Counted from the first letter of the stretch, positions 8,524 through 16,986 are shown. The stretch: 64,000 nt of DNA from Microbacterium oxydans (GCF_000956525.1 NZ_JYIW01000025.1:62001-126000); one strand, 5' to 3'. Numbers and translations: made by a program. The notes: generated by a model from the letters alone, not told the origin.

Positions 8524-9045
8524 ATGCATCTCAACCCTTACGGCGAGTACGCGGTCCTGCTGGCCGTCTCGCTCGCCAACGATTGGCCGGTCGACCGTGC
8601 CGGCATCGAGGAGCGCACGCTCGACATGGGCATGACGATGACGTTCCCTCCGGCATCCGATGACCATGCGCAGATCCGCGCGGTGATCGACGACTGGCTC
8701 CGGATCGTCGACGAGCCCGACCACGATGCCAGGGCACTGCTCCTGAACGAGCAGCTCGCGACCGCGGCGGCGTACCCGCGGCTCACCAATCACGACGGTG
8801 AGGGGTGGCACCTGCACTACCGGGACGACGTCGAGTCGTTGCCCTTCGTGCTGCGCGCGATCATCAGCCTCGGCACCTCGCTGCACCTCGTGACGCGGGG
8901 GATGAGCCGGCTCGGACGATGCGAGGCCGCGCCTTGCACGAACGTGGTCGCGGACGTGACCCGCAATGGTCGGCAACGGTTCTGCTCGGTGCGGTGCGCG
9001 AATCGCGCGGCCGTGCGTCGTCACCGGGCGCGCGCCTCGGCCTGA
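8524..9045 (+). CDS. CGNR zinc-finger / ABATE-domain regulator
   Basis: The 173-residue protein has an N-terminal ABATE-like domain (LNPYGEYAVLLAVSLAND) and a C-terminal CGNR-type zinc finger (residues about 136-170). The finger has Cys pairs in RCEAAPC and RFCSVRCANR, with CANR replacing CGNR, then a basic tail. Family members are putative stress-responsive transcription factors. Small size and a metal-binding C-terminus with arginine-rich end support nucleic-acid binding, but targets are unknown. The start is supported by a TGTAAT box six bases upstream. Confidence 0.8.
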   Translation: MHLNPYGEYAVLLAVSLANDWPVDRAGIEERTLDMGMTMTFPPASDDHAQIRAVIDDWLRIVDEPDHDARALLLNEQLATAAAYPRLTNHDGEGWHLHYRDDVESLPFVLRAIISLGTSLHLVTRGMSRLGRCEAAPCTNVVADVTRNGRQRFCSVRCANRAAVRRHRARASA

Positions 9046-9072
9046 GCCCGATGCCTCGCTCCGGTCGCAGAA

Positions 9073-9103
9073 GAGGCCGCCTTCGCGGGTGCGAGGCGGC
9101 CTC
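9073..9103. terminator. Hairpin between convergent genes (likely bidirectional terminator)
   Basis: A perfect 10-bp GC-rich stem (gaggccgcct / aggcggcctc) with an 11-base loop sits between the CGNR gene and the convergent DJ-1 family gene. There is no T tract. Confidence 0.6.
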
Positions 9104-9138
9104 AACTGCGACCGGAAGCGGTCGACAGGGAAACAGCG

Positions 9139-9684
9139 TCAGGCGGTCTGGCCCGCGTGCTGTCCCTCGCCGATCTCCTCGATCAGCTTCGCGTTGAACG
9201 CGGGCAGGTCGTCGGGGGTGCGGCTGGAGACGAGGCCTTGGTCGACCACCACCTCTTCGTCCACCCAGGTGGCGCCGGCGTTGCGCAGGTCGGTCGCGAG
9301 GCTGGGGTAGCTCGTGAGCGTGCGGTCCTCGACGACGTCGGCCTCGATGAGGATCCAGGCGCCGTGGCAGATCACGCCGACCGGCTTGTGCTGCTCGAAG
9401 AATGCCTTCGCGAACGCGATGGAGTCCGTGTCGAGGCGCAGGTGGTCGGCGTTCACGACGCCGCCTGGCAGGACGAGGGCCTCGAAGTCATCCGCCTTGG
9501 CCGTGGCAGCGGTGAGGTCGACCTTCTGCTCGTGACCGTTCTTGCCGGTGATCGCTGCGCCCTCAGGGGCCACGAGCGTCGCGCTCGCGCCTGCTGCGGT
9601 CACGGCTTCCCAGGGGCTGGTCAGCTCGCTGTCCTCGAATCCGTCTGTCGCGAGAAATGCCACGCGGCTGTTGAGGTTCGTCAT
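9139..9684 (-). CDS. DJ-1/PfpI family protein (type 1 glutamine amidotransferase-like)
   Basis: The 181-residue protein has the fold's nucleophile elbow VGVICHGAWILIEAD with the reactive cysteine, and VALVLPGG-like and GFEDSEL segments near the start, the latter with the partner glutamate. It resembles the YhbO/YraA/PfpI group, cytosolic proteins linked to oxidative, thermal and carbonyl stress, with reported protease or deglycase activity that is debated. The start ATG is preceded by an AAGGACGG ribosome site. It is a single-gene unit between a hairpin and a tRNA. Confidence 0.88.
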   Translation of the reverse strand: MTNLNSRVAFLATDGFEDSELTSPWEAVTAAGASATLVAPEGAAITGKNGHEQKVDLTAATAKADDFEALVLPGGVVNADHLRLDTDSIAFAKAFFEQHKPVGVICHGAWILIEADVVEDRTLTSYPSLATDLRNAGATWVDEEVVVDQGLVSSRTPDDLPAFNAKLIEEIGEGQHAGQTA

Positions 9685-9811
9685 GATCCGTCCTTCCGTG
9701 GGGGAGTCGTCCGGGTTCTCCGGTACAACTCGACCCTCGCGCAGGACGGTGGGGGAGTGAAGGGGGTGGCCGGATGGCGTGACGGATGCTACGGCGTGAT
9801 CCCTGATGCGG

Positions 9812-9884
9812 TGGGCCCCGTGGGGCTCGAACCCACGACCCGCGGATTAAAAGTCCGATGCTCTGCCAACTGAGCTAGAGGCCC
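9812..9884 (-). tRNA. tRNA-Lys (anticodon TTT)
   Basis: On the minus strand the acceptor GGGCCTC pairs with GGGGCCC (one G-T pair), followed by discriminator A. The anticodon loop CTTTTAA gives TTT. The T arm GTGGG-TTCGAGC-CCCAC is perfect. Confidence 0.95.
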
Positions 9885-9907
9885 GCATGACCAGTCTAGG
9901 GCGCACA

Positions 9908-9944
9908 GAAGGGGCCCCGGTGACAGTGTCACCGGGGCCCCTTC
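9908..9944. terminator. Strong bidirectional terminator hairpin
   Basis: A perfect 17-bp inverted repeat (9908-9924 with 9928-9944) around a three-base loop begins gaagg and ends ccttc. It is upstream of tRNA-Lys and downstream of the fasciclin gene, whose 3' end faces it. Confidence 0.75.
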
Positions 9945-10043
9945 ATCCCCTCCCGCAGGCCTCCCAACCTACGAGAGGGATGTGGGAGCCGAGAGTCCCT
10001 CCTCGGCGAGTGCCGGATGTCCCATTCCGGCTACCCGAGCTGC

Positions 10044-10706
10044 TTACGCAGCCGGGGGCATCAGCACCGAGTCGATCAGGTACACGGTTGCGTTGGCGGT
10101 CATGACGCCACCGCAGATGACGTTGGCGGAGTCGTTGACCTTGATGTTGTCGCCGCTGCCGGTGACGGTCAGGTCTGCGCCCTGCACCGTGGTGTGGGTG
10201 CCGTCGATGTCATCCGGAGCGATCTGGCCGGGGACCACGTGGTACGTCAGGATCGAGCTCAGCGTTGCGCTGTCGGTCTTGAGTGCCTCGATGGTCGCGG
10301 GGTCGATCTTCGCGAATGCGTCGTCGACCGGTGCGAAGACGGTGAACTCGCTGCCGTTCAGGGTGTCGACGAGGTTGACGTCGGGGTTGAGCTGTCCGCT
10401 CACCGCGGCCGTCAGCGTCTTGAGGAGCGGGTTGTTGGATGCGGCGACCGCGACCGGGTCAGCGGCCATGCCGGCGACCGAACCGGAGCCATCCGGCACT
10501 GCATCGGCGTATGCGGCGCAGCCGGGGCCGACGAGGTTCGCGGCCGGGTCCATCGTGTCAGGCGTCGACTCCGACGTCTCGGGTGCCTTCGACGGTGCGG
10601 TCGTCTCGTCGCTCGCAGTGGAACCCATCGAACATGCGGAGAGCAGGAATGCGCTCGCCAGCGTGAGGGTAAGGGCTGCGGTGACCTTCTTCTTGGTGCT
10701 GAACAT
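10044..10706 (-). CDS. Fasciclin (FAS1) domain lipoprotein, MPT83/MPT70-like
   Basis: The 220-residue exported protein has lipobox LSAC (Cys25) and a Thr/Ser/Pro-rich linker. One FAS1 domain spans about residues 75-218 and shows [14 protein letters not shown] (H1) and [10 protein letters not shown], ending with [11 protein letters not shown]1 domains mediate adhesion; the closest actinobacterial counterparts are MPT70 and MPT83, which are controlled by SigK. The ATG at 10706 has a clear GGAGG site. It is divergent from a SigK-like gene, with a SigK-like promoter (CCATCC-15-CCGAAC) about 50 bases upstream. That it is a SigK target is inferred from this arrangement. Confidence 0.9.
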   Translation of the reverse strand: MFSTKKKVTAALTLTLASAFLLSACSMGSTASDETTAPSKAPETSESTPDTMDPAANLVGPGCAAYADAVPDGSGSVAGMAADPVAVAASNNPLLKTLTAAVSGQLNPDVNLVDTLNGSEFTVFAPVDDAFAKIDPATIEALKTDSATLSSILTYHVVPGQIAPDDIDGTHTTVQGADLTVTGSGDNIKVNDSANVICGGVMTANATVYLIDSVLMPPAA

Positions 10707-10756
10707 CTCGAACCTCCGGATGATTTTGCCTCGGCGTTTCCGTGGCGTTGACGGCT

Positions 10757-10783
10757 GTTCGGAGCCCGGCTGACATCGGATGG
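10757..10783 (-). promoter_or_regulatory. SigK-like ECF promoter of the fasciclin gene
   Basis: On the minus strand CCATCC (10783-10778) and CCGAAC (10762-10757) are separated by 15 bases. This is very close to the mycobacterial SigK motif as I remember it (CCATCC then CCGAAT). The predicted transcript would have a leader of about 45 bases with the GGAGG site. Confidence 0.6.
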
Positions 10784-10855
10784 GAGAAATCGCAGAGTTT
10801 TTTTGAGATCCACGGAAATCAGCGGAATCCGGGACGCCCGCTGCCGACGCCGACT

Positions 10856-10861
10856 CCATCC
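10856..10861 (+). promoter_or_regulatory. Possible -35 (CCATCC) of the sigK-rskA operon
   Basis: The same CCATCC hexamer occurs on the plus strand 55 bases before the sigK ATG, but no CCGAAC-like -10 follows at the right spacing. Autoregulation is therefore possible but weakly supported. Confidence 0.3.
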
Positions 10862-10915
10862 GATTCCCGCGATAACGATGGTGCTTCGTGCGCGAGAATC
10901 GGCGAGGAATGCGGC

Positions 10916-11515
10916 ATGCTTAGAAGGATGGTCATCGATGGAATGGACGTGCCGGAAGACGGCACGGCAAGCGACGCGGTCGCAGACCTGCTCGTGCGCG
11001 TCGCCGCAGGTGATCAGCAGGCCTTCGCGGAGCTCTACGACACGCTCTCCTCCCGGGCGTTCGGTCTCATCCTGCGCGTGCTCGTGAACCGTTCGCAGAG
11101 CGAAGAGGTCCTGCAGGAGGTTTTTCTCGAGATCTGGCAATCCGCTTCGCGCTTCGCTCCGAACAAGGGCCAAGGACGGACATGGGTGATGACCATCGCA
11201 CATCGTCGGGCCGTGGATCGGGTGCGTGCGTCGCAGTCGAGCGCAGATCGTGATGTGAAGGCTGGTCTCAGAGACATCGGAGTGGCGCATGACAGTGTCG
11301 CCGAACAGGTGGAACTGGGCATCGACGGTGAGAAGGTCGTGGATGCGCTCTCGGGTCTTCCTGAGGTGCAGCGCGAAGCGCTCGTCCTCGCGTATTACGG
11401 CGGTTACAGCCAGAACGAGATATCGGTGCTCGTAGGAGCACCATTGGGAACGATCAAGACACGGATGAGAGACGGGTTGACCCGTCTCCGGACAGCCATG
11501 GGGGTGACAGCATGA
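10916..11515 (+). CDS. sigK: ECF RNA polymerase sigma factor, SigK-like
   Basis: The 199-residue protein has sigma region 2 ([21 protein letters not shown] through [13 protein letters not shown], then [16 protein letters not shown]) and region 4 ([23 protein letters not shown] then [15 protein letters not shown]). These are hallmarks of the SigK/SigJ-type group paired with RskA. The downstream gene overlaps by four bases (ATGA) and encodes an RskA-like anti-sigma factor. I chose ATG 10916 because GAGGA lies seven bases upstream. ATG 10928 is a possible alternative. The gene is predicted to activate the divergent fasciclin gene. Confidence 0.88.
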   Translation: MLRRMVIDGMDVPEDGTASDAVADLLVRVAAGDQQAFAELYDTLSSRAFGLILRVLVNRSQSEEVLQEVFLEIWQSASRFAPNKGQGRTWVMTIAHRRAVDRVRASQSSADRDVKAGLRDIGVAHDSVAEQVELGIDGEKVVDALSGLPEVQREALVLAYYGGYSQNEISVLVGAPLGTIKTRMRDGLTRLRTAMGVTA

Positions 11516-12279
11516 ACGAAGCAGAGTTCGCGGAACTCGCGGCCGGCGCCGCCCTGAACGCGCTGTCGCCCGTCGAGGAGCGCCGCTTCCGCGACGCACT
11601 CGCCGCCCACCCCGAGTGGGCTGACCTCGTCGACGACGACGTGGAGACGGCAGGAGTGCTCGCCATGAACGCGATGTCGGTGGCGCCACCAGCTCACATC
11701 CGATCCGCTCTGCTCGCGCAGATCGCCGTCACCCCGCAGCACCCGGTCGACGACCGCTCCGCGGCTCCGCTGGATGACAGTGTCGTTCCGGATGTCGCGC
11801 CGGCACTCGTGCGCGCGCCGCGCCGCTGGTCGCGGTCGCTGCTCGCCCTGGCCGCGTGCCTCGCGCTCGTCGTGGGCGTCGGCATCGGTGCAGCGACACT
11901 CAACACGTACTTGAACCGCCCGGCATCCGTTGTGGCGCTCGAGCAGATCCAGTCGGCGGACGACGCCCAGGAGGCGTCGGTGACGCTCGACGACGGCGGC
12001 ACGGCGACCGCGCACTGGTCGGCATCCGTCGGGACCGCGGTGCTCGTGACCGATGGCATCCCGTCGGCAGCAGACGGAGAGACATACGAACTGTGGTTCG
12101 TGCGCGGTGACGCACCTGTGTCGGCCGGTGTGTTCGACACCGAAGGCGGCGATGCGACGGCGGTGCTGGCCGGCGACATGCATGAAGGCGACGTCATCGC
12201 GGTCACGGTCGAGCAGGCAGGCGGCTCCCCATCGGGTGCCCCGACCTCCGACCCGTTCATCGTGATCCCCACGGCCTGA
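11512..12279 (+). CDS. rskA: Anti-sigma-K factor, RskA-like membrane protein
   Basis: The 255-residue single-pass protein has a cytosolic N-terminus (about residues 1-100) with an anti-sigma helix bundle (ELAAGAALNALSPVEERRF, typical of RskA). One transmembrane segment lies at about 106-128 (SLLALAACLALVVGVGIGAA). The extracytoplasmic RskA domain includes TYELWFVRGD and ends FIVIPTA. It should hold SigK at the membrane until regulated proteolysis. The ATG overlaps the sigK stop, so the two are made in a fixed ratio. Confidence 0.9.
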   Translation: MNEAEFAELAAGAALNALSPVEERRFRDALAAHPEWADLVDDDVETAGVLAMNAMSVAPPAHIRSALLAQIAVTPQHPVDDRSAAPLDDSVVPDVAPALVRAPRRWSRSLLALAACLALVVGVGIGAATLNTYLNRPASVVALEQIQSADDAQEASVTLDDGGTATAHWSASVGTAVLVTDGIPSAADGETYELWFVRGDAPVSAGVFDTEGGDATAVLAGDMHEGDVIAVTVEQAGGSPSGAPTSDPFIVIPTA

Positions 12280-12311
12280 GCACTCCGACACCCGGGCGAG
12301 TGGATCGCGGG

Positions 12312-12317
12312 TAGCCT
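12312..12317 (+). promoter_or_regulatory. -10 box (TAGCCT), leaderless promoter
   Basis: TAGCCT ends six bases before the ATG at 12324, which fixes the start of the unknown gene. Confidence 0.55.
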
Positions 12318-12323
12318 GGTTCG

Positions 12324-12953
12324 ATGCCCGAGCAGCATCACCGCCCCATCCACCGGCCATCGAGTTCCTTCGACAACATCGTCGGCTCGCATGACCCGGC
12401 AGAGGAGACGCGCATCGCGCACGCGACCGCATCCGCTCTGCTGGCCAGGGTCCGCGCCGATGAGAGCGGCGTGAGCGCTGACCGCCTCGTGGCCTTCACC
12501 GCTGAGCACGGTATCGACGAGATCGCCGAGCTGTGGTCCAAGGCGCTGCCGCACACCCTGCCCGGTGCGCTGTGGCGGCTCTATCTGCTGCAGTTGGCGA
12601 TCCATTCCGACGCCCGCACGGCGGCGCTGCTGTACGAGCGTGGGCGCATCGAGCTGCCGTCGGCGGATGCTGCGATCGCGGGAGCGCCCGTTCCGGTCAG
12701 CCCGGACGAGCTGGAGGCACTGATCGACACGATCCTCCGCGGCGCGTTCCGTGGCGACTTCGCGGTCGCGCTCGAGCGTGCCGCGGCGTTCTGCCGCGTG
12801 CAGGCCTCCGGTGCCACGCACACGGCCGACGACTACGAGCCCACCGAGCCGGAGCGGGCCAGTGAGCTGACCACACGGGCGCTGCGGCTCAGCAGCTACG
12901 CGCAGGACCTCTCGGCCGCATCGGCGCTGTGGCGAGCTGGAACCCTCGTCTGA
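12324..12953 (+). CDS. Conserved actinobacterial protein of unknown function
   Basis: I do not recognise a characterised family. The 209-residue protein is soluble, with no signal or membrane segment, and is rich in helices with alternating acidic and alanine positions. An opening low-complexity stretch (HHRPIHRPSSSFD) is followed by a compact helical domain (about residues 30-205) with the motif WSKALPHTLPGALWRLYLLQ and a single cysteine near 157. I recall similar proteins in other Microbacteriaceae, sometimes misnamed as RNA polymerase subunits. It has its own leaderless promoter and is followed by a structured spacer. Confidence 0.7.
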   Translation: MPEQHHRPIHRPSSSFDNIVGSHDPAEETRIAHATASALLARVRADESGVSADRLVAFTAEHGIDEIAELWSKALPHTLPGALWRLYLLQLAIHSDARTAALLYERGRIELPSADAAIAGAPVPVSPDELEALIDTILRGAFRGDFAVALERAAAFCRVQASGATHTADDYEPTEPERASELTTRALRLSSYAQDLSAASALWRAGTLV

Positions 12954-12987
12954 GCGCTGATCAGCCGTGCAAGCTCTGGCCGTGCGG

Positions 12988-13091
12988 ACCCCGGGCATGA
13001 GAAGACCGGGCCGCAATAACGCCTCTCGGCGGAAGGCCGCTCGGAGCGGCAAAAAATGGAGCCCGGGGTTATGCGGCCCGGCCACTCCATT
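12988..13091. ncRNA. Structured intergenic element upstream of pabC (candidate sRNA or leader)
   Basis: Several inverted repeats compete in this short stretch. Bases 13006-13020 pair with 13068-13081 (14 pairs, one bulge). Bases 12988-12996 pair perfectly with 13061-13069. A GCCGC-TCGGA-GCGGC hairpin sits at 13036-13050, and AATGGAG (13055-13061) pairs with CTCCATT (13085-13091). On the minus strand the last stem is directly followed by a T run (complement of the A run at 13051-13056), like an intrinsic terminator, which favours a minus-strand transcript. On the plus strand the overlapping stems could act as an attenuator, though pabC's own -10 box lies downstream. I could not match it to a known RNA family. 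Confidence 0.45.
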
Positions 13092-13125
13092 GTAACGCGA
13101 TGGCGCGCCGGCTATTCCCGGCGTC

Positions 13126-13131
13126 TAGGCT
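13126..13131 (+). promoter_or_regulatory. -10 box (TAGGCT), leaderless pabC promoter
   Basis: TAGGCT is followed by six bases (cggagc) and the pabC ATG. Confidence 0.55.
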
Positions 13132-13137
13132 CGGAGC

Positions 13138-14022
13138 ATGACCCAGCGCTTCGCACTGATGATCGATCCGGTGGCCGCGGATGAGACCCGCGACGACTAT
13201 GCGGACACCTTCACGCTGGTCGATGCCGCAGCTCCGGCGCTGAGTGTCGGCGAGCTGAGCACGCAGCGCGGCGACGGCGTCTTCGAGTCGATCGGCGTGG
13301 TCGACGGGCACGCGCAGGAGGTCGTGCCGCATCTGGATCGTCTGGCGCATTCCGCGCGTCTGTGCGATCTTCCCGAGCCGAACGCGCAGCAGTGGCATCA
13401 GGCGATCGACCAGGCGGCAGCCGGATGCGGGAAGGGCGAGGCCGTCATCAAGCTGATCCTCAGCCGAGGCATCGAGCACGGTCCGACACCCACCGCGTGG
13501 GTCACCGCCGCGCCCGCCCCCGACTTCTCTGCGGTGCGTCAGCGTGGGATCCGCGTCGTCACCCTCGACCGCGGGTACGACCTGGGCGCGGCGGAACGAG
13601 CGCCCTGGCTGCTGCTCGGGGCGAAGACGTTGTCGTACGCGGTGAACATGGCGGCGCTGCGCGAAGCGCACCGCAGGGATGCCGACGACGCGATCTTCCT
13701 GTCGAGCGACGGCTTCGTGCTCGAAGCTCCGACGGCATCCCTCATCCTCCGCTTCGGCGACCGCTTCGTGACGCCGGCGCCGAACGGCGGCATCCTGCAC
13801 GGCACGACGCAGCTCAGCATGTACGAGTACCTCGCGACGCGCGGCCTCGAGACCGGGTACGACCGCATCCCGGCATCCGATCTGCCCCGCGCCGACGCCG
13901 CCTGGCTCGTGTCGAGCGTGCGACTCGCTGCGGCCGTCACCGCGATCGACGGACATGAGCTGCCGGTCGACCACGCGCTCACCGATGAGCTCAACCGATA
14001 CCTGCTCTCACCGCGCGACTGA
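13138..14022 (+). CDS. pabC: Aminodeoxychorismate lyase (class IV PLP aminotransferase fold)
   Basis: The 294-residue protein belongs to PLP fold type IV. It shows RGDGVFESIGV near residue 44, the PLP lysine in GAKTLSYAVNMAALREA, and EAPTASLILRF and ILHGTTQLSMYEY (phosphate cup) further on. Aminodeoxychorismate lyase releases pyruvate from aminodeoxychorismate to give p-aminobenzoate for folate. Branched-chain and D-amino acid aminotransferases share the fold, but the length and RGDGVFE motif favour PabC. No pabAB gene is nearby. The start is fixed by the TAGGCT box. A hairpin terminator follows, facing pstB. Confidence 0.8.
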   Translation: MTQRFALMIDPVAADETRDDYADTFTLVDAAAPALSVGELSTQRGDGVFESIGVVDGHAQEVVPHLDRLAHSARLCDLPEPNAQQWHQAIDQAAAGCGKGEAVIKLILSRGIEHGPTPTAWVTAAPAPDFSAVRQRGIRVVTLDRGYDLGAAERAPWLLLGAKTLSYAVNMAALREAHRRDADDAIFLSSDGFVLEAPTASLILRFGDRFVTPAPNGGILHGTTQLSMYEYLATRGLETGYDRIPASDLPRADAAWLVSSVRLAAAVTAIDGHELPVDHALTDELNRYLLSPRD

Positions 14023-14030
14023 CGCACGAA

Positions 14031-14056
14031 GGGCCCGGAGCCGAAGCTCCGAGCCC
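14031..14056. terminator. Terminator hairpin between pabC and pstB
   Basis: gggcccggagc (14031-14041) pairs with gctccgagccc (14046-14056) with one mismatch around a CGAA loop. The genes are convergent, so it can serve both. Confidence 0.7.
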
Positions 14057-14075
14057 TGTCGCACTGTGTCTCAGC

Positions 14076-14855
14076 TCAACCGAAGCGGCCGGAGACGTAG
14101 TCCTCTGTGGCCTGCACGGACGGCGTCGTGAAGATCGACGTGGTGTCGTCGTACTCGATGAGCTTGCCGGGCTTGCCGGTGCCGGCGATGTTGAAGAACG
14201 CGGTGCGGTCGGACACACGCGACGCCTGCTGCATGTTGTGCGTCACGATGACGATCGTGTACTCGGTCTTGAGCTCGCCGATCAGCTCTTCGATCGCGTA
14301 GGTCGAGATCGGGTCGAGGGCCGAGCAGGGCTCGTCCATCAGGAGCACGTCGGGTGAGACCGCGATCGCGCGGGCGATGCAGAGACGCTGCTGCTGGCCA
14401 CCGGAGAGGCCGGAACCCGGCTTCTCGAGACGGTCCTTGACCTCGTTCCAGAGGTTCGCGCCCTGGAGCGACTTCTCGACCAGCGCATCCGCGTCGGACT
14501 TCGAGATGCGCTTGTTGTTCAGCTTCACCCCGGCGAGCACGTTCTCGCGGATCGACATCGTCGGGAACGGGTTCGGACGCTGGAACACCATGCCGACCTG
14601 ACGGCGCACCGTCACGGGGTCGACCGACGGACCGTAGAGGTCGTCGCCGTCGAGCAGCACCTTGCCCTCGACGCGCGCGCCGGGGATGACCTCGTGCATG
14701 CGGTTCAGCGTGCGCAGGAAGGTCGACTTGCCGCAGCCGGACGGGCCGATGAAGGCCGTGACGCTGCGGGGCTCGATGTTGAGGGAGACACCTTCCACCG
14801 CGAGGAAATCGCTGTAGTAGACGTTCAGATCGTTGACTTCGATGCTCTTGGACAC
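14076..14855 (-). CDS. pstB: Phosphate ABC transporter ATP-binding protein
   Basis: This ATPase drives high-affinity phosphate import through PstCA. The 259-residue protein carries Walker [10 protein letters not shown], signature LSGGQQQR, Walker B VLLMDEP followed by CSALDP, and the PstB-typical [15 protein letters not shown] region. I chose GTG at 14855 ([14 protein letters not shown]) because it has an AAGGAA site and matches family N-termini; the long upstream extension overlaps pstA. It is the last gene of pstSCAB. Confidence 0.95.
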   Translation of the reverse strand: MSKSIEVNDLNVYYSDFLAVEGVSLNIEPRSVTAFIGPSGCGKSTFLRTLNRMHEVIPGARVEGKVLLDGDDLYGPSVDPVTVRRQVGMVFQRPNPFPTMSIRENVLAGVKLNNKRISKSDADALVEKSLQGANLWNEVKDRLEKPGSGLSGGQQQRLCIARAIAVSPDVLLMDEPCSALDPISTYAIEELIGELKTEYTIVIVTHNMQQASRVSDRTAFFNIAGTGKPGKLIEYDDTTSIFTTPSVQATEDYVSGRFG

Positions 14856-14884
14856 TGCAGTTCCTTGCTTCTCGGGTCTGCGGC

Positions 14885-15988
14885 TCAGCGGCCGGTCTTG
14901 GGTGCGAAGATCTTCGCGACGAGTCGCGCGACCAGGTTGAGCACCATGACGATGATGATGAGGGTCAGTGCGGCCGCCCAGGCGCGTTCCACGTATGCCT
15001 CTGCGGGAATGCCCTGGTAGGCGTACTGCGAGTAGGTGAACACCGGGAGGGTCTGCATGCGGCCGCTGAACAGGTTGTAGTTCATGGCGTCGGTGAATCC
15101 TGCGGTGAGCAGCAGTGGCGCGGTCTCGCCGATCACACGCGAGATCGCGAGCATCACACCGGTCGTGATGCCGGCGATCGATGTCGGGAGCACCACCTTG
15201 ACGATGGTCAGCCACTTCGGCACTCCGAGCGCGTATGCGGCTTCGCGCAGCTCGTTCGGGACGAGACGGAGCATCTCCTCGCTCGAACGCACGACCACGG
15301 GGATCATGAGCACGGCGAGGGCGACCGAGCCGGCGATGCCCATTCTGACGCCTGGTCCGAAGATGAGCGCGAAGAGGGCGTAGGCGAAGAGGCCGGCGAC
15401 GATCGAGGGGATGCCGGTCATCACGTCGACCAGGAAGGTGATCGTGCGCGCCATCCGGCCGTTCTTCCCGTACTCGACCAGGTAGACGGCGGTCATCAGA
15501 CCGATCGGGATCGAGATCACGGCTGCGGCGAGCGTGACGAGCAGCGTGCCGATGATGGCGTGCAGCGCTCCGCCGCCTTCGCCCAGGACTCCGCGCATCG
15601 ACGAGGAGAAGAACAGGCCGTCGAAGCGGGCGACGCCGGTCGCGACCACGGTGACCGCGACGGAGACGAGTGGCACCATCGCGATCGCGAAGGCGACCGT
15701 GACCACGCCGGTCACGAGGCGGTCGACCGCCTTGCGGGATCCTTCGATGATCCGCGAGATGACGTAGATCAGGACGAGGTAGACGACGGCGCCGAGGATC
15801 ACGGAGCCGGCGATGTTGAGCTCGGCACCGGATGCCATCGCCTGCACGGCGAACGGTGCGGCGCCCACCAGGAAGGCGACACCGAGCAGTGCCCAGGGTG
15901 CCCAGCGCGGCAGGTGACCCGAGCTGAGAGAGACTGCAGGGCGCGATGCCACAGCGGCGCGCGACGTTTCGGGGGCGGTCACGGTCAT
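14885..15988 (-). CDS. pstA: Phosphate ABC transporter permease PstA
   Basis: The 367-residue inner-membrane permease has an N-terminal tail of about 30 residues, then six or more hydrophobic segments. The EAA loop ([25 protein letters not shown]) contacts PstB. It pairs with PstC to form the channel. Its start is one base from the pstC stop (CATG-TCA arrangement on the plus strand), indicating tight operon coupling. The N-terminus is longer than in E. coli PstA, as is usual in actinobacteria. Confidence 0.94.
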   Translation of the reverse strand: MTVTAPETSRAAVASRPAVSLSSGHLPRWAPWALLGVAFLVGAAPFAVQAMASGAELNIAGSVILGAVVYLVLIYVISRIIEGSRKAVDRLVTGVVTVAFAIAMVPLVSVAVTVVATGVARFDGLFFSSSMRGVLGEGGGALHAIIGTLLVTLAAAVISIPIGLMTAVYLVEYGKNGRMARTITFLVDVMTGIPSIVAGLFAYALFALIFGPGVRMGIAGSVALAVLMIPVVVRSSEEMLRLVPNELREAAYALGVPKWLTIVKVVLPTSIAGITTGVMLAISRVIGETAPLLLTAGFTDAMNYNLFSGRMQTLPVFTYSQYAYQGIPAEAYVERAWAAALTLIIIVMVLNLVARLVAKIFAPKTGR

Positions 15989-15989
15989 G

Positions 15990-16940
15990 TCAGTTCGCTC
16001 CCGAGAATTCCTTGCGGCGGTTCACGAACCAGCGTGCGAGCGCGTTGACCGCGAACGTCACGACGAACAGGATCAGACCGGTCGCGATGAGGATGTTGAT
16101 GTTGACCTGGTAGGCCTCTGGGAACGTCAGCGCGATGTTCGCGGCGATCGTCGAGGGGTTCGTGGAGGTGAGCAGTTCGAAGGTGACGGCTTTGCTGACC
16201 GAGAGGACCATCGCGACGGCCATGGTCTCGCCGAGTGCGCGGCCGAGGCCGAGCATCGACGCCGAGACGATGCCGGAGCGGCCGAACGGCAGGACGGCCA
16301 TCCGCACCATCTCCCAGCGGGTGGCGCCGAGTGCGAGCGCCGCCTCTTCGTGGAGGACCGGCGTCTGCAGGAAGATCTCGCGGCAGATCGCGGTGATGAT
16401 CGGCACGACCATGACCGCGAGCACCATGGCTGCGGTGAGGATCGTGCGACCGGTGGGGGAGACGACTCCGCCGAAGAAGGGGATCCAGCCGGCGTTCGTG
16501 TTCAGCCAGGCGTAGATCGGCTGCACTGCGGGCGCCAGTACGAGGATGCCCCAGAGGCCGAAGACGACCGATGGCACTGCGGCGAGCAGGTCGACGACGT
16601 AGCCGAGGCCCTGCGCGAGTCGGCGCGGTGCGTAGTGGGTGATGAAGAGGGCCACGCCGAGCGACAGCGGCACGGCCAGGAGGAGGGCGAGGAAGGCCGC
16701 CCACACCGTGCCGAACAGCAGCGGGCCGACGTAGTCCCAGAAGTTGGTCTTGAGGAGCGAGGCGTCTGCTGCAGTCGCGGCGAAGGCCGGGATCGACTGC
16801 ACGACGAGGAAGATCGCGACCGCGGCCAGCGTGATCATGATCATGGATCCGGCGGCGACCGCCGTGCCGGAGAACCAGATGTCGCCGGCGCGCTTCTTCG
16901 CGGCGATGCGCGTCTGCGCCGGCACAGTCGTGGCTGTCAT
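15990..16940 (-). CDS. pstC: Phosphate ABC transporter permease PstC
   Basis: The 316-residue permease has an N-terminal cytosolic stretch and about six transmembrane helices. The EAA loop region EEAALALGATRWEMVRMAVLP and the motif VPSVVFGLWGILVLAP are typical of PstC. It forms the translocation pore with PstA. It is separated from pstS by a 17-bp perfect hairpin at 16987-17024, which probably lowers its transcript level relative to the binding protein. Confidence 0.94.
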   Translation of the reverse strand: MTATTVPAQTRIAAKKRAGDIWFSGTAVAAGSMIMITLAAVAIFLVVQSIPAFAATAADASLLKTNFWDYVGPLLFGTVWAAFLALLLAVPLSLGVALFITHYAPRRLAQGLGYVVDLLAAVPSVVFGLWGILVLAPAVQPIYAWLNTNAGWIPFFGGVVSPTGRTILTAAMVLAVMVVPIITAICREIFLQTPVLHEEAALALGATRWEMVRMAVLPFGRSGIVSASMLGLGRALGETMAVAMVLSVSKAVTFELLTSTNPSTIAANIALTFPEAYQVNINILIATGLILFVVTFAVNALARWFVNRRKEFSGAN

Positions 16941-16986
16941 GGGAGCTGCTTCCTGCTCAGTGGAGATCGGGTGTCTGACGCGAGCA

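Noticed and set aside
7037..9884. Genomic-island or integrase attachment site at the tRNA genes
   Set aside because: No integrase, no repeat of the tRNA 3' end and no composition change on either side of the tRNA genes.
10412..11689. Long minus-strand frame opposite sigK/rskA
   Set aside because: Overlaps the SigK and RskA genes and the fasciclin gene in a different frame, with Arg-rich composition typical of antisense GC-rich DNA.
13036..13050. Possible signal recognition particle RNA in the pabC upstream region
   Set aside because: The SRP apical motif (GGAAG...GCAGCC type) is not present; a few matching bases only.
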